Shown piece by piece: positions 43,154 through 52,435 of a stretch of DNA of 64,000 nucleotides. Both the position numbers and the translations under genes were made by a program. Every line of letters starts with the position of its first letter. The first letter of the stretch is position 1. The notes under the pieces are model-generated. The model saw only the letters and a list, made by a program, of their open reading frames with translations. It ran no database searches and was not told where the DNA came from. The stretch comes from Gemmataceae bacterium. GTDB lineage: Bacteria; Planctomycetota; Planctomycetia; Gemmatales; Gemmataceae. The DNA lies in the NCBI GenBank assembly GCA_028288765.1, contig JAQGHQ010000296.1, forward strand, positions 1 to 64,000, in the 5' to 3' direction.

Positions 43154-45091
43154 TCACACGTCCAGCTCGTCCACGATCGCCTGGTCGGCCTTCTCCATGA
43201 TGAACTTGTACCGGTGCTCGGCGTCCTTCCCGAGGAGGTCGTGGAACGCCTCGTGGGCCTCCCTCGGGTTGTCGATCTCGACCTTCAACAGTGTGCGGAA
43301 CCGCGGGTCGAGGGTCGTCTGGGCGAGGACCTTGAACGGCATCTCGCCGAGCCCCTTGAACCGCGTGATGTCGGTCTTCGCGTTCGCCTTCAATCCGGCA
43401 AGGATCTCTTCCTTGTGCTCGTCGTCGCGGGCCCAGTGCGTTTCCTTGCCGACGTCGATCCGGTAGAGCGGCGGCTGGGCGATGTACACGTGCCCCTTGT
43501 GGATCAGTTCCGGGGCGTGCCGGAGGAAGAAGTCCAGCATCAGGGTGGTGATGTGGTGCCCGTCCGCGTCGGCGTCCATCAGGAGGATGATCTTCCCGTA
43601 CCGCAGCCCCTCGTAGTGAAACTTGTCGCCGGCCCCGGTCCCGATCGCCTTCACCAGATCGCCGATCTCCTGGTTCGCCACCACCTTTGCCGTCGGCAGG
43701 TCTTCCCCGTTGAGGATCTTCCCGCGGAGCGGGAGTACCGCCTGCGTGTGATTGTTGCGGCCTTGCTTCGCCGACCCGCCGGCCGAATCGCCCTCCACGA
43801 TGAACAGCTCGGTGTTGTCGCGGTCGGTGGACTTGCAGTCGGCGAGCTTGCCGGGAAGGCTCGTCCGGCGGCTCCCGGGCGTATTCCGCTTCACCTCGGT
43901 GGCCGCCGCCCGGGAGGCCTCCCGGGCCTTCGCCGCGAGCTGGATGCGGCCGATGATCGCGTCGGCCGCGGTCTTGTTGTTGTTCAGCCACGCTTCGAGG
44001 GCGGGCCGGACGAACCCGTCGACCGTGGCCTCCATCTCCGGGTTGTTCAGCCGCTGCTTCGTCTGCCCCTCGAACTGCGGCTCGCGGACGAACACGGACA
44101 GCACCACGACCACGCCCTCGCGGATGTCGTCGGACGTGATCTTCAGGCCCTTGGTCTTGATGTCGTGCGTCTCGATGTACGCGTTGACCGCTTTCCGCAG
44201 GGCACTCTTCAGTCCGTTCTCGTGCGTCCCGCCGTTCGGGGTGCGGATCCCGTTGACGTACGACCGGTAGGTCTCCTCCGTCGACTCCGTCCACTGGAGG
44301 GCGATGTCGATCTTGCTGCCGTTGTCGCGGACGGCGGAAAACGCCGTCTCGGTCACCGCCGGTTTCTGCCCGTCGGTCACGAGTTTCTGGAGGAAGGCCG
44401 GAAGCCCGCCGGGGTTGGCGAACTCGTAGGTGTGCCCGCCGTGCTCGTCCCGGAACGAGATCGACAGCCCGCTGTGGACGTACGACATGTCCTCCAGCCG
44501 GGCCTTGAGGGTGTCCGCGTCGAACCGGGTGTTCTTGAAGATCGTGTCGTCCGGCTCGAAGTAGATGCCGGTCCCGTGCCCCCGGAACGGGCCGACCTTT
44601 TCGAGCTTCGTCTGCGGGCTCCCCTTGGCGTACGTCTGGCTGTACTCGAACCCGTCCCGTTTGACGGTGGCCACGAGCTTGCGCGACAGGGCGTTCACCA
44701 CCGACGCCCCGACCCCGTGCAGCCCGCCGGAGTGCAGATACCCGCTCTCCGTCTCCCCGAACTTCCCGCCCGCGTGGAGGACGGTCAGCACGAGTTCAAG
44801 CCCGGTCTTCTTGTACTTGGGGTGCATCCCAACGGGGATGCCGCGGCCGTTGTCGGTGATCGTGAGCGCGTCCCCGGCCTTGTGCAGGGTCACCGTGATG
44901 TGGTCGGCGTACCCGTTGATGTACTCGTCGACGGCGTTGTCGAGGATCTCCCACGCGAGGTGGTGCAGGCCCTTGGCGTCGACCCCGCCGATGTACATGG
45001 CGGGCCGTTTGCGGACGGGTTCGAGCCCCTCCAGGACCTGAATGTCTTCGGTCCGGTACTGGGCGGTTCGGGTGGCCGATAGTGTGCTCAT
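43154..45091 (-). CDS. Type IIA DNA topoisomerase subunit B (GyrB/ParE)
   Basis: The 645-aa protein shows the GHKL ATPase region (LHHLAWEILDNAVDEYINGY; ITDNGRGIPVGMHP; GGLHGVGASVVNALS) and the TOPRIM region (EGDSAGGSAKQGRNNHTQAVLPLRGKILN; LLMDADADGHHI) with the catalytic Glu and DAD acids. Length suits ParE or a short GyrB. With the A subunit 216 bp upstream on the same strand it forms a complete enzyme. Whether it is gyrase or topoisomerase IV cannot be fixed here, because other copies may exist in the genome. Confidence 0.95.
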   Translation of the reverse strand: MSTLSATRTAQYRTEDIQVLEGLEPVRKRPAMYIGGVDAKGLHHLAWEILDNAVDEYINGYADHITVTLHKAGDALTITDNGRGIPVGMHPKYKKTGLELVLTVLHAGGKFGETESGYLHSGGLHGVGASVVNALSRKLVATVKRDGFEYSQTYAKGSPQTKLEKVGPFRGHGTGIYFEPDDTIFKNTRFDADTLKARLEDMSYVHSGLSISFRDEHGGHTYEFANPGGLPAFLQKLVTDGQKPAVTETAFSAVRDNGSKIDIALQWTESTEETYRSYVNGIRTPNGGTHENGLKSALRKAVNAYIETHDIKTKGLKITSDDIREGVVVVLSVFVREPQFEGQTKQRLNNPEMEATVDGFVRPALEAWLNNNKTAADAIIGRIQLAAKAREASRAAATEVKRNTPGSRRTSLPGKLADCKSTDRDNTELFIVEGDSAGGSAKQGRNNHTQAVLPLRGKILNGEDLPTAKVVANQEIGDLVKAIGTGAGDKFHYEGLRYGKIILLMDADADGHHITTLMLDFFLRHAPELIHKGHVYIAQPPLYRIDVGKETHWARDDEHKEEILAGLKANAKTDITRFKGLGEMPFKVLAQTTLDPRFRTLLKVEIDNPREAHEAFHDLLGKDAEHRYKFIMEKADQAIVDELDV

Positions 45092-45170
45092 AGGACTCGG
45101 CGTCGGTGGTCGTGGGTCAGTTACTGGTAGTACTTCTTGGACACGATCACGATCGGTCCCTCTGGGATTT

Positions 45171-45300
45171 CAGCCTGAAAGGCTGAGAGCCCTTAGCCCA
45201 GGGCAACGCCCTGGGCGGTGGCGGTCGCAAAGCGCCCAGGGCGATGCCCTGGGCTAAGCGCTCTCACCCCCGTTGGGGTAAAAACCTTTCGGCGTCATCC
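45171..45300. repeat. CCCAGGGC repeat element between the topoisomerase genes
   Basis: Two nested palindromes with arms GCCCAGGGC/GCCCTGGGC lie at 45196-45216 and 45234-45254. They sit inside a larger inverted repeat (45183-45217 with 45232-45266). The right side continues TAAGCGCTCTCACCC then GTTGGGGTAAAAAC. The same order recurs at 63907-63960, so this is an interspersed repeat. Confidence 0.8.
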
Positions 45301-45307
45301 TCGTCCC

Positions 45308-47692
45308 TCAGTCAAACAGGTTCCCCTGCCCGTCGGCCGGCTTCTCACCGTCCTTCGCCTTCGGCACCTTCCCGTCGACCTCGTCCCAGTTTACGATCTC
45401 GATCGGCGGGGGGACGACGCGGGTGAACTTCGTCCGCACCCCGGGCTTGTCACCCTTCCCCCCGCGGTTCTGCGACTTGATCGCCCCGGGGCCGAAGTCC
45501 TGGGCCTTCCCGTTCTCCGTCTCGACCACCAGCTTGTCGAACCGGCTCCCGACCAGAACCCCGCCGAGGCACTCGTCGTCAGCCTCCAGCTTGATCCCGA
45601 TGACGCCCTTGCCGACGCCGGACAGGATGTTCACCTGCTCCAGCGGGAAATGGATCAGATGCCCGCGGCGGGACGCGAGCATCACCCCCTCCTCGTCCCG
45701 GGCCAGTTTGGCCATCGTCACCCTGTCGCCCGGCTCGAGCTTCACGTACCGCCGCCCCGCCTTCGTGGATTCCGACCGGAAGGAGGTGAGCGGAATTCGC
45801 AGGACGTTTCCGCCCTTCGTCGCCACCACCACGAACGGCCCGCCGGGCTGGTCGCCGGTGGCGGGTAGGTCCTCCGGGGTGAACCGCGGGTCGGTCGAGA
45901 CCGCCCCAACAATCTTCACCTGGTCCGCGAGCTTGAAGAACTTGGTGATCGGGTCGCCGTACCCGGAGCTCGCCGGGACCTCGTTGATCCGCATCGTGTA
46001 CACGGTCCCGTCGTCGGCGAAGAATGCCACGTAGTCGAGGGTGCTGCCCGGGGTCACTGCGACGACCTCGTCCCCTTCCCGCACCCGCGTCGATTCCACC
46101 GACGCCAGCCGGCCGACCCGCTTCACCCACCCGTCGCGGGTGAGGATCACGTTCGCGTTCTCCCGGACGATGTACGCCTCCTCGTCGAACTCCAGCACGT
46201 CCTCGTCGGACGCCATCCGGGTTTTCCGCCGTTCCGGGAACAGGGCGAGCAGCTTGTCCATCTCGTCCTTGATCACGCCCCACAGCTTCTTCTCGGAGGC
46301 CAGAATCCCCTCGATCCGCTCGGCCTCTTTCTTCTTCTCCCTCAGCTCGTCGAGGATCTTCTTGATCTCCATCTGGGCGATCTTGTACAGCTGGGAGTCG
46401 AGGACGGCGGTCGCCTGCTCCTCGTCCAGCTTGAACGTCGCCTGGAGCTTCTCCGATGCGTCCTGCTTGCCGCCGCTCTCGCGGATAATCTTGATCGCCT
46501 TGTCGAGGGCGTTGAAGATGATCGCGAACCCGTCGAGGATGTGGATCCGCTTGCGCAGCTGCCGGAGCTGGTACTCGAACCGCCGCCGGACGGTGGCCAA
46601 CCGGAAGTCGAGGAAGTGGCGGAGGATGTCCTTGAGGCTCAACCCGTCCCGCGGCACCATCGTCTTCCCGTCCGGGCCCGGGACGAGGGCCGTCATGTTG
46701 TACGAGAAGCTCCGCTGCAGGTCGCTGTGCTTGTAGAGGTACGCCATCACCAGCGCGGGGTCGGTGTTCGGCTTGAGCTCGAGTACGATCCGCATCCCGT
46801 CCTTGTCGTTCGTCTCGTTCGCGAGGCCGAGCAGCTGGGGGAGCTTTCGGTCCTCGATCATCCCGCCGATGGTCTTCTCCAGCTCCCCCTTGTCCACCCC
46901 GTACGGGATGGACGTGACGACTATTTGTTTCTTCCCGCGCTCGATGGTCTCTTCCTTCCACTCGGCCTGGACCTTGATGCTGCCCGACCCCGTCTCGTAG
47001 ATCCGGCGGAGCGTCGCCCGGTCGGTCACGATCTTCCCGCCGAGCGGGAAGTCCGGGCCTTTGATCTTCTCCATCAGGGTCGCGACCGACGCGTCCGGGT
47101 TGTCGACGAGCAGGACGCACGCCCGGAGGACTTCGGCGAAGTTGTGCGGCGGGATGTTCGTGGCCATCCCGACCGCGATGCCCGACGTGCCGTTCACCAG
47201 CAGGTTCGGGAACTGGGCCGGGACCACGACCGGCTCCCGCTTCGTGCCGGTGTAGTTGTCCCGCAGGTCGACCGTTTCCTGGTCCAGCTCGCTCAGCAGG
47301 TTCTCGGCCGCCCGGGTCAGCTTCGCCTCGGTGTATCGGTGGGCGGCCGGCGGGTCGCCGTCGACCGACCCGAAGTTCCCCTCGCCGTGGACGAGGGGGA
47401 CCCGCATCACCCAGTCCTGGGCCAGACGGACCATCGCCTCGTAGAGGGCCACGTCCCCGTGCGGGTGGTAGTCGCCCATCACCTTCCCGACGATCTGGGC
47501 GGACTTCGCCGGCCGGCGGTCGAAGGTCAGGTTCAGGTCGTGGTACATCCCGAACAGGATGCGGCGCTGGACCGGCTTGAGCCCGTCCCGGATGTCCGGC
47601 AGGGCCCGGCCGGTGACCACCGACATGGCGTACCGGATGAACCGGCTCCGGGCCTCTTGTGCGATCGACACCGTCTCGACTGTTCCCGCCAT
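45308..47692 (-). CDS. Type IIA DNA topoisomerase subunit A (GyrA/ParC)
   Basis: The 794-aa protein starts after GAGGCGAG. The breakage-reunion domain has GLKPVQRRILFGM, DYHPHGDVALYEAMV and the active-site Tyr120 in AAHRYTE. The C-terminal beta-pinwheel holds about six blades. A GyrA-box-like NRGGKG appears only in the last blade (SQNRGGKGDKPG), not in blade 1 as in standard GyrA, which leans toward ParC-type. Residue 81, equivalent to the quinolone-resistance Ser83 of E. coli GyrA, is Val; the position equivalent to Asp87 is Glu. Confidence 0.94.
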   Translation of the reverse strand: MAGTVETVSIAQEARSRFIRYAMSVVTGRALPDIRDGLKPVQRRILFGMYHDLNLTFDRRPAKSAQIVGKVMGDYHPHGDVALYEAMVRLAQDWVMRVPLVHGEGNFGSVDGDPPAAHRYTEAKLTRAAENLLSELDQETVDLRDNYTGTKREPVVVPAQFPNLLVNGTSGIAVGMATNIPPHNFAEVLRACVLLVDNPDASVATLMEKIKGPDFPLGGKIVTDRATLRRIYETGSGSIKVQAEWKEETIERGKKQIVVTSIPYGVDKGELEKTIGGMIEDRKLPQLLGLANETNDKDGMRIVLELKPNTDPALVMAYLYKHSDLQRSFSYNMTALVPGPDGKTMVPRDGLSLKDILRHFLDFRLATVRRRFEYQLRQLRKRIHILDGFAIIFNALDKAIKIIRESGGKQDASEKLQATFKLDEEQATAVLDSQLYKIAQMEIKKILDELREKKKEAERIEGILASEKKLWGVIKDEMDKLLALFPERRKTRMASDEDVLEFDEEAYIVRENANVILTRDGWVKRVGRLASVESTRVREGDEVVAVTPGSTLDYVAFFADDGTVYTMRINEVPASSGYGDPITKFFKLADQVKIVGAVSTDPRFTPEDLPATGDQPGGPFVVVATKGGNVLRIPLTSFRSESTKAGRRYVKLEPGDRVTMAKLARDEEGVMLASRRGHLIHFPLEQVNILSGVGKGVIGIKLEADDECLGGVLVGSRFDKLVVETENGKAQDFGPGAIKSQNRGGKGDKPGVRTKFTRVVPPPIEIVNWDEVDGKVPKAKDGEKPADGQGNLFD

Positions 47693-47708
47693 CTCTCGCC
47701 TCGTTGCG

Positions 47709-47726
47709 ACCGGTCAGGAGACCGGT
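47709..47726. repeat. ACCGGTC palindrome, third copy
   Basis: ACCGGTC (47709-47715) pairs with GACCGGT (47720-47726) across AGGA. It is related to the palindromes at 36177 and 36983. Confidence 0.5.
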
Positions 47727-47960
47727 TTGTAGCCCATTATCCGGGTGGGGCCAAAGGGCACATCGCCATTTATTACTGAACGCCCGATCACGTTACTATA
47801 GCCCGGTCTGCCGCAACCGGAAGGTCGGTTCCCGGTCGCACCCGGCCGGCCATTTAGAGGGAAGCTCGGCAAACCCGGGTTCTCCGAAACCGCGGACGTC
47901 CCGTCGGTATACCCCCGGACCGGCGGTCCCGGAGGGCGGTTTGGCCCGGGTAAGCGCGAA

Positions 47961-47983
47961 CAACCCCCGACGAGCGGGGGTTG
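47961..47983 (-). terminator. Stem-loop after the PhnD-like gene
   Basis: CAACCCCCG (47961-47969) pairs perfectly with CGGGGGTTG (47975-47983) across a 5-nt loop, 34 bp past the stop codon of the minus-strand gene at 48017. The trailing T-tract is weak (TTCGCGCTT). Confidence 0.55.
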
Positions 47984-48016
47984 AGCGGGACGGGCGGATC
48001 GTCGCGGGAGGGTGGA

Positions 48017-48913
48017 TTACTTCGGCGACGGGGCCTTTTCCGGCCGGGCGGGGGGCGGGTACGCCTTTAACGTCTGGTGCAGTTCCGCGTCGTACCCGGC
48101 CGGGACGTCCTCGAACCCCTTGAGCTTCCACAGGAACAGGAACGCCCGACCCTGTGGGTTGTCCTTGACCTTCAAGAGCCCGCCCCGGATCTTTTCGACC
48201 GTGACCTCATCGACCCCGCCCTTGCGGTACACGATCACCGCCGGGGGGAACGGGTCACTCTGGCACAGGACTTTCACCTGCGTGGCCGCACCGGGCTTGT
48301 TGTTCTGATACGCGGAGAGGGCGGCCGTGTCCACGAGGGCCGCCGCGACGTCGCCGTTCCCGACGGCATCCAGTGCCTCCTCCGGTCCCCAGGTGGCCTT
48401 GTTGACCGGCCGGCAGCACCCGGCCGGGAGTGTTCCCAGGAGATGGGTGTGGTACAGCTCGGAGTGGATCTTCGTGCCCGACGGGACGGCCACGCACGCC
48501 CCCTTGAGGTGGGCCGGCTTCGTCGCGTTCGACTCGACATGGACGACGATGCACGCCTGGGGCTTCTTCGGCGGGACGGTCACGACGAGGGCCTGGAGGT
48601 CCGGGTACCGGCCCCGCACCCACGCCCACTCGAACCCGTGAAACACGCCGAACTGGAGCTTCTTCTCGTTCAGCCTCGCCGCGAGGACTTCGTACTCGTC
48701 CACCACCTCGATGTCGCCGTCCAGACTCGTATGCTTTTTGAACAGATCGCGGAACGGGGCGGCGGCGGCCTGGACGACGGGCGGGGGAACGTCCCGGAAC
48801 ATCCCGCTCAGGACCCCGAGCTTGATGGTCGTCTGCGGGGGCTCGGCACCCGCCCGGGGGGTAACCCCCACGGCCATCACCAACGTCATGAGGAACCCGA
48901 ACACCCGAGCCAC
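48017..48913 (-). CDS. PhnD-like periplasmic binding protein
   Basis: GTG at 48913 is preceded by AGGGGGG and opens a signal peptide (ARVFGFLMTLVMAVGVTPRAGA), giving 298 aa. The mature protein follows the phosphate/phosphonate binding protein PhnD fold: IKLGVLSGMFRDV, LQFGVFHGFEWAWV, KGACVAVPSGTKIHSEL and AALVDTAALSAY. No ABC permease or ATPase is nearby, so it may serve as a sensor or act with a distant transporter. It lies 77 bp downstream of a TolC-like gene on the same strand and may share its transcript. Confidence 0.82.
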   Translation of the reverse strand: MARVFGFLMTLVMAVGVTPRAGAEPPQTTIKLGVLSGMFRDVPPPVVQAAAAPFRDLFKKHTSLDGDIEVVDEYEVLAARLNEKKLQFGVFHGFEWAWVRGRYPDLQALVVTVPPKKPQACIVVHVESNATKPAHLKGACVAVPSGTKIHSELYHTHLLGTLPAGCCRPVNKATWGPEEALDAVGNGDVAAALVDTAALSAYQNNKPGAATQVKVLCQSDPFPPAVIVYRKGGVDEVTVEKIRGGLLKVKDNPQGRAFLFLWKLKGFEDVPAGYDAELHQTLKAYPPPARPEKAPSPK

Positions 48914-48990
48914 GGCACACCCCCCTGTTAGTCGCGGCCCGGACGTCCTGCCCGCGCCGATGCCGTACGCCAAACTCACTCGGCCGCCGC

Positions 48991-50400
48991 TCAGCGGCCC
49001 GGGAACGCCGGACGGATCCCGCCCGCGGTGACCCGTTCCAGGGCCGCCAGCGCGAGCAGGTACTGGTACACCGCTTCCACGTACTCGGACTGGAATTCGG
49101 CCGCCTGGCCGTAGCCCAGGAGCAACTGGTCCTTCTGGGCCTTCGGGTTGTCGAACCCCTCCCGGACCCGGTCCATGAGGTCCTTGGCGGCGTCGAACCC
49201 CTCTTTACCCACCTCAACCCGCTTCGCCGCCTTCTCGAAGGTGTAGAACGTGTTTTCCGCCTCCAGGACCATCAGGTTCCGGACCTTCTCGTAGACCGCG
49301 TCGGCCCGCTGGCTGAAAGCCATTACCCGGGCCACCCGGTCGGCCTTACTCCCGACCACCTGGGGCGGCATCGACGGCGGGATCGGCTCCGGCCGGTACT
49401 CCTTCTCGGGGTCCCGGCTGCCGGACGGGAGCAGCTTGTCGTGGATGTCTGACCCGGACCCGAGGGTGGGAACGGCCCGGCGGAATGGGATCTTGCCCTG
49501 GGCGTAGACCTCGAGGCGGAAGGCGTCCGCCCCGGCCGCGGCGAGGGCGAGTTCCGGCCGCCGACATAAGGTCATCTCGATCACCATCTCCTTGGTCAAC
49601 TTGACGTTCTGGGACATGACCGGGAGTTCCTTGTCCTTGACCCGGAACACCTCGTCCTGGGCCCCCATCACCTCCCGGAGCGCGGCGTACGCCTGCTTCT
49701 CGCCCGCCCGCGCGGTAGCCAGGAGCCGACGGGTCTTTGCCTGGCCCAGAAGCATCACGTCCAGCTTGGCCCGGGTCATCTCGCCGGGTTGCTTCGATTG
49801 CAGCAGTTTATTTGCGGCCAAAACGAGGAGTTCGATCTGGGCGACGACCTCCTCGGCGAGTTGCTCCTGCTGGTGGGCGTAAACCACCGTGTAGTAGAGC
49901 CGGGTGACGTCGTGGACGACCTCGTTGTGAAGCTTCTGGACGTCGGCCGCGGCGGCGATCACCCCGCGGCTCGATTGCTCCTTGCGGATGGGCAGGTCGG
50001 GGCTCAACAGCGACCCGAGCCGGCCGATGTTGTTGAGCGCGTGCATCCCCGCGGAGGTCGCCTGCTGGCTGGCCCGGACCGCCTTCAGGGCCGGCTGCCG
50101 CTCGAGGGCGATCGCGATGCACTCGCCGAGGGCGAGTTCCGGCCCGGCATCTTTCGCGACCTCCTTCTCGTCGTTCGCCTTCTCGCCCTCAACCCCCGGC
50201 TGAGTCGTCGCGGTCGCCCCCGGCAGGCCGTGCGGGGCCACGCGCAATTGGCCCAGTGGGCGGGGCGGCGGCACTGTGGGAAAGACGGGGGCGGGTTGCT
50301 GGCCCGGGCCACGGGCGTGGAAGAAGACGAGGACGACTGCCAGGACGGCCGCGACCCGAAATAGGTGGACTCGGCCTGCGGTCGCGACGGTCATCAGCAT
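48991..50400 (-). CDS. TolC-like outer membrane efflux protein
   Basis: I chose ATG 50400, which follows AGGGGATC and opens a hydrophobic export segment (VHLFRVAAVLAVVLVFFHARG); a longer frame upstream is unlikely. The 469-aa protein has the long amphipathic helices of outer membrane efflux proteins (LALGECIAIALERQPALKAVRAS; HDVTRLYYTVVYAHQQEQLAEEV; AEFQSEYVEAVYQYLLALAALERV). A Pro-rich linker follows the signal. No inner-membrane pump or adaptor gene adjoins it; instead a PhnD-like gene follows. Confidence 0.78.
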   Translation of the reverse strand: MLMTVATAGRVHLFRVAAVLAVVLVFFHARGPGQQPAPVFPTVPPPRPLGQLRVAPHGLPGATATTQPGVEGEKANDEKEVAKDAGPELALGECIAIALERQPALKAVRASQQATSAGMHALNNIGRLGSLLSPDLPIRKEQSSRGVIAAAADVQKLHNEVVHDVTRLYYTVVYAHQQEQLAEEVVAQIELLVLAANKLLQSKQPGEMTRAKLDVMLLGQAKTRRLLATARAGEKQAYAALREVMGAQDEVFRVKDKELPVMSQNVKLTKEMVIEMTLCRRPELALAAAGADAFRLEVYAQGKIPFRRAVPTLGSGSDIHDKLLPSGSRDPEKEYRPEPIPPSMPPQVVGSKADRVARVMAFSQRADAVYEKVRNLMVLEAENTFYTFEKAAKRVEVGKEGFDAAKDLMDRVREGFDNPKAQKDQLLLGYGQAAEFQSEYVEAVYQYLLALAALERVTAGGIRPAFPGR

Positions 50401-50685
50401 GGCCGATCCCCTGGCCGACCGGCCGCCGTGCTCGAACCACACGGACACCCCCGTGCGGAACTCCGGCGGCCGATTATCGCGGTCCGTGACGCGAACGGGC
50501 GAAGCGTTCGTGTCATTTTCATCGACCGCCAGAGGGGCCGACTGGACTTCCACAGGGTGGGAGTGCTGAATCCCCATGCGGGCAGTGCCGGATAAACGGT
50601 CTGAACCGCATGGACCGTATCCCACCTCCGGGCCGGGCATGCGTACACTTTAGAATAAGGTGGGTGGATACCGGAGGCGTCGAGC

Positions 50686-52179
50686 ATGCACCAGACGAGC
50701 CCGGGTGTCGAGCGGGCGGTCCAAAGGGCTGGGGCGTGGGCCGAACGGCTTGGGGCCACTGAGGTCCGGCTGGCCGACCTCGTCCTCGGGCTGCTCGACG
50801 AGGAGGAAGGGCGCCCGGCGGTCCTCCTCGAACGGCTCGGTCTGGTTCCCGCAGATGTGCGCCAAAGTATTGTTTCCCTGCCACTTACGAAATATCCACC
50901 CGCCCCGCCTCTTATCGCCCTCTACGACGCCGCCCGGGATTGGTCACTCGCCAACCGGGCCGATCCGGCGTTCATGACCGATGCGCTGCTCCTCGCCGTC
51001 CTTGAAGTTGATCCTGATTTCGGCATGACCGTTAGGAGGTTCGGCCTCGACGTCAATCAGCTGGCGGCTTTAATGACGGGAGACGAGACACCGATCGCCC
51101 CGCCCGGAGATACGACGACCGCTTTCATCCTCCCTGATTCTACAGACGATCTCGACGCGGCCCGGGTGCTCGACGCGAACCTCAACCGGGCCCGGGAAGC
51201 CCTCCGGGTGCTGGAGGATTATTGCCGGTTCGTTCTGGACGATCGGTTCCTGACCGGCGAGGTCAAGGCCGCGCGGCACGACCTCGCCGAGGCGGCAGCG
51301 CAAATCGCACCTCAACTCTTGCTCGCCGGCCGTGAGACTCTCCGTGATGTGGGCACGACCGTCTCGGCGTCCGGGGAATACGATCGGGGGTCGCCGCGGC
51401 AGGTCGCCGCGGTGAACCTGAAGCGGCTTCAGGAATCGCTCCGGAGCCTGGAGGAATACGGGAAGCTATTCGGGCCCCAGCTCGGTCGCGACCTGGAAGC
51501 CATCCGGTATCGCGCGTACACGCTCGAGCGAGCAATTGTCATCGGTTCGGGCGCGCGGGAAAAACTCGCCCGGGCGCAGCTGTACGTCCTGCTAACGGGC
51601 GCGCAGTGTGCGGCGTCCATGGACTGGGTGATCGAACGGGCCGCCGCCGGTGGGGCGGCCCTCTTTCAGCTGCGCGAGAAGACGATGCCGGACCGCGAGC
51701 TATTGGAGCGGGCCCGGAACGTCCGCCGGTGGACGCGAATGGCGGGTACCCTGTTCGTCGTCAACGACCGGCCGGACGTCGCGAAGCTCGTCGAGGCGGA
51801 CGGGGTCCATCTCGGCCAGGACGACATGCCGGTGAGGGAAGCCCGCCGCATCGTGGGCCCGGACGCCCTCATCGGGGTGAGTACGCACTCGATCACCCAG
51901 GTTCGGCAGGCGGTCCTCGACGGGGCCGACTACATCGGGGTGGGGCCGACATTCCCGTCGAAGACCAAAGTCTTCGACGCATTCCCCGGGCTGGCGTTCG
52001 TCCGCACCGTGGCGGCCGAAACCTCCCTCCCGGCCTTCGCCCTCGGAGGAATCAGCCCGGAAAACATCGGTCAGGTGGTCGCGGCCGGGGGGCAACGGGT
52101 GGCGGTCGGTTCGGCCGTCTCTCAGGCCGAGGACCCCGAGCCGATCGCCCGGGTTCTGCGGGCGGCACTGGAGGGATGA
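50686..52179 (+). CDS. thiE: Clp_N-ThiD2-ThiE fusion: thiamine-phosphate synthase
   Basis: The 497-aa protein begins after GGAGGCG. Residues about 1-135 look like a double Clp N-terminal repeat (VRLADLVLGLLDEEEGRPAVLLERLGL; FMTDALLLAVLEVDPDFGMTVRRFGLDV). Residues about 158-285 are ThiD2-like (ARVLDANLNRAREALRVLEDYCRFVLDD). Residues about 295-497 form the ThiE TIM barrel: LFQLREKTM, FVVNDRPDVAKLVEADGVHLGQDD, YIGVGPTFPSKTK and PAFALGGISPENI. ThiE joins HMP-PP and HET-P to thiamine phosphate. The ThiD2-ThiE pairing is known; the Clp_N part is unusual. No TPP riboswitch was seen upstream. Confidence 0.87.
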   Translation: MHQTSPGVERAVQRAGAWAERLGATEVRLADLVLGLLDEEEGRPAVLLERLGLVPADVRQSIVSLPLTKYPPAPPLIALYDAARDWSLANRADPAFMTDALLLAVLEVDPDFGMTVRRFGLDVNQLAALMTGDETPIAPPGDTTTAFILPDSTDDLDAARVLDANLNRAREALRVLEDYCRFVLDDRFLTGEVKAARHDLAEAAAQIAPQLLLAGRETLRDVGTTVSASGEYDRGSPRQVAAVNLKRLQESLRSLEEYGKLFGPQLGRDLEAIRYRAYTLERAIVIGSGAREKLARAQLYVLLTGAQCAASMDWVIERAAAGGAALFQLREKTMPDRELLERARNVRRWTRMAGTLFVVNDRPDVAKLVEADGVHLGQDDMPVREARRIVGPDALIGVSTHSITQVRQAVLDGADYIGVGPTFPSKTKVFDAFPGLAFVRTVAAETSLPAFALGGISPENIGQVVAAGGQRVAVGSAVSQAEDPEPIARVLRAALEG

Positions 52180-52435
52180 TGTATCGCCGTATGGGCGGTC
52201 GTTCCGGTGTCCGGAGGTACTGCCAGGCCGATTCTTTCAGCCTCCCCTCACTCCCTGTTCCGCATGCGACGAAGAACAAAGACGTGGCATGGCGGGTCTG
52301 GAGTAACTTGAGGGGATTGGTAAAATGGGAGAGATACACCCGACTGTGCCGCTCGGCGTTGCCCCGAGTGCGGACCGGGTGGTGTTGCCGCAGTCGGACC
52401 GAGACCCGGGCCTTGTCCGTGGACGGAGTCGAGGA

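Larger units (their letters stand above)
47693..48016. other. 324-bp gap upstream of the topoisomerase A gene
   Basis: No gene is supported. The stretch holds an ACCGGTC...GACCGGT palindrome (47709-47726) and the stem-loop at 47961-47983. The promoter of the minus-strand topoisomerase genes must lie here; no -35/-10 pair is convincing. Confidence 0.5.

Noticed and set aside
50401-50685. TPP riboswitch upstream of the thiE fusion
   Set aside because: The conserved CUGAGA and ACCUGAUC elements were not found in this gap.
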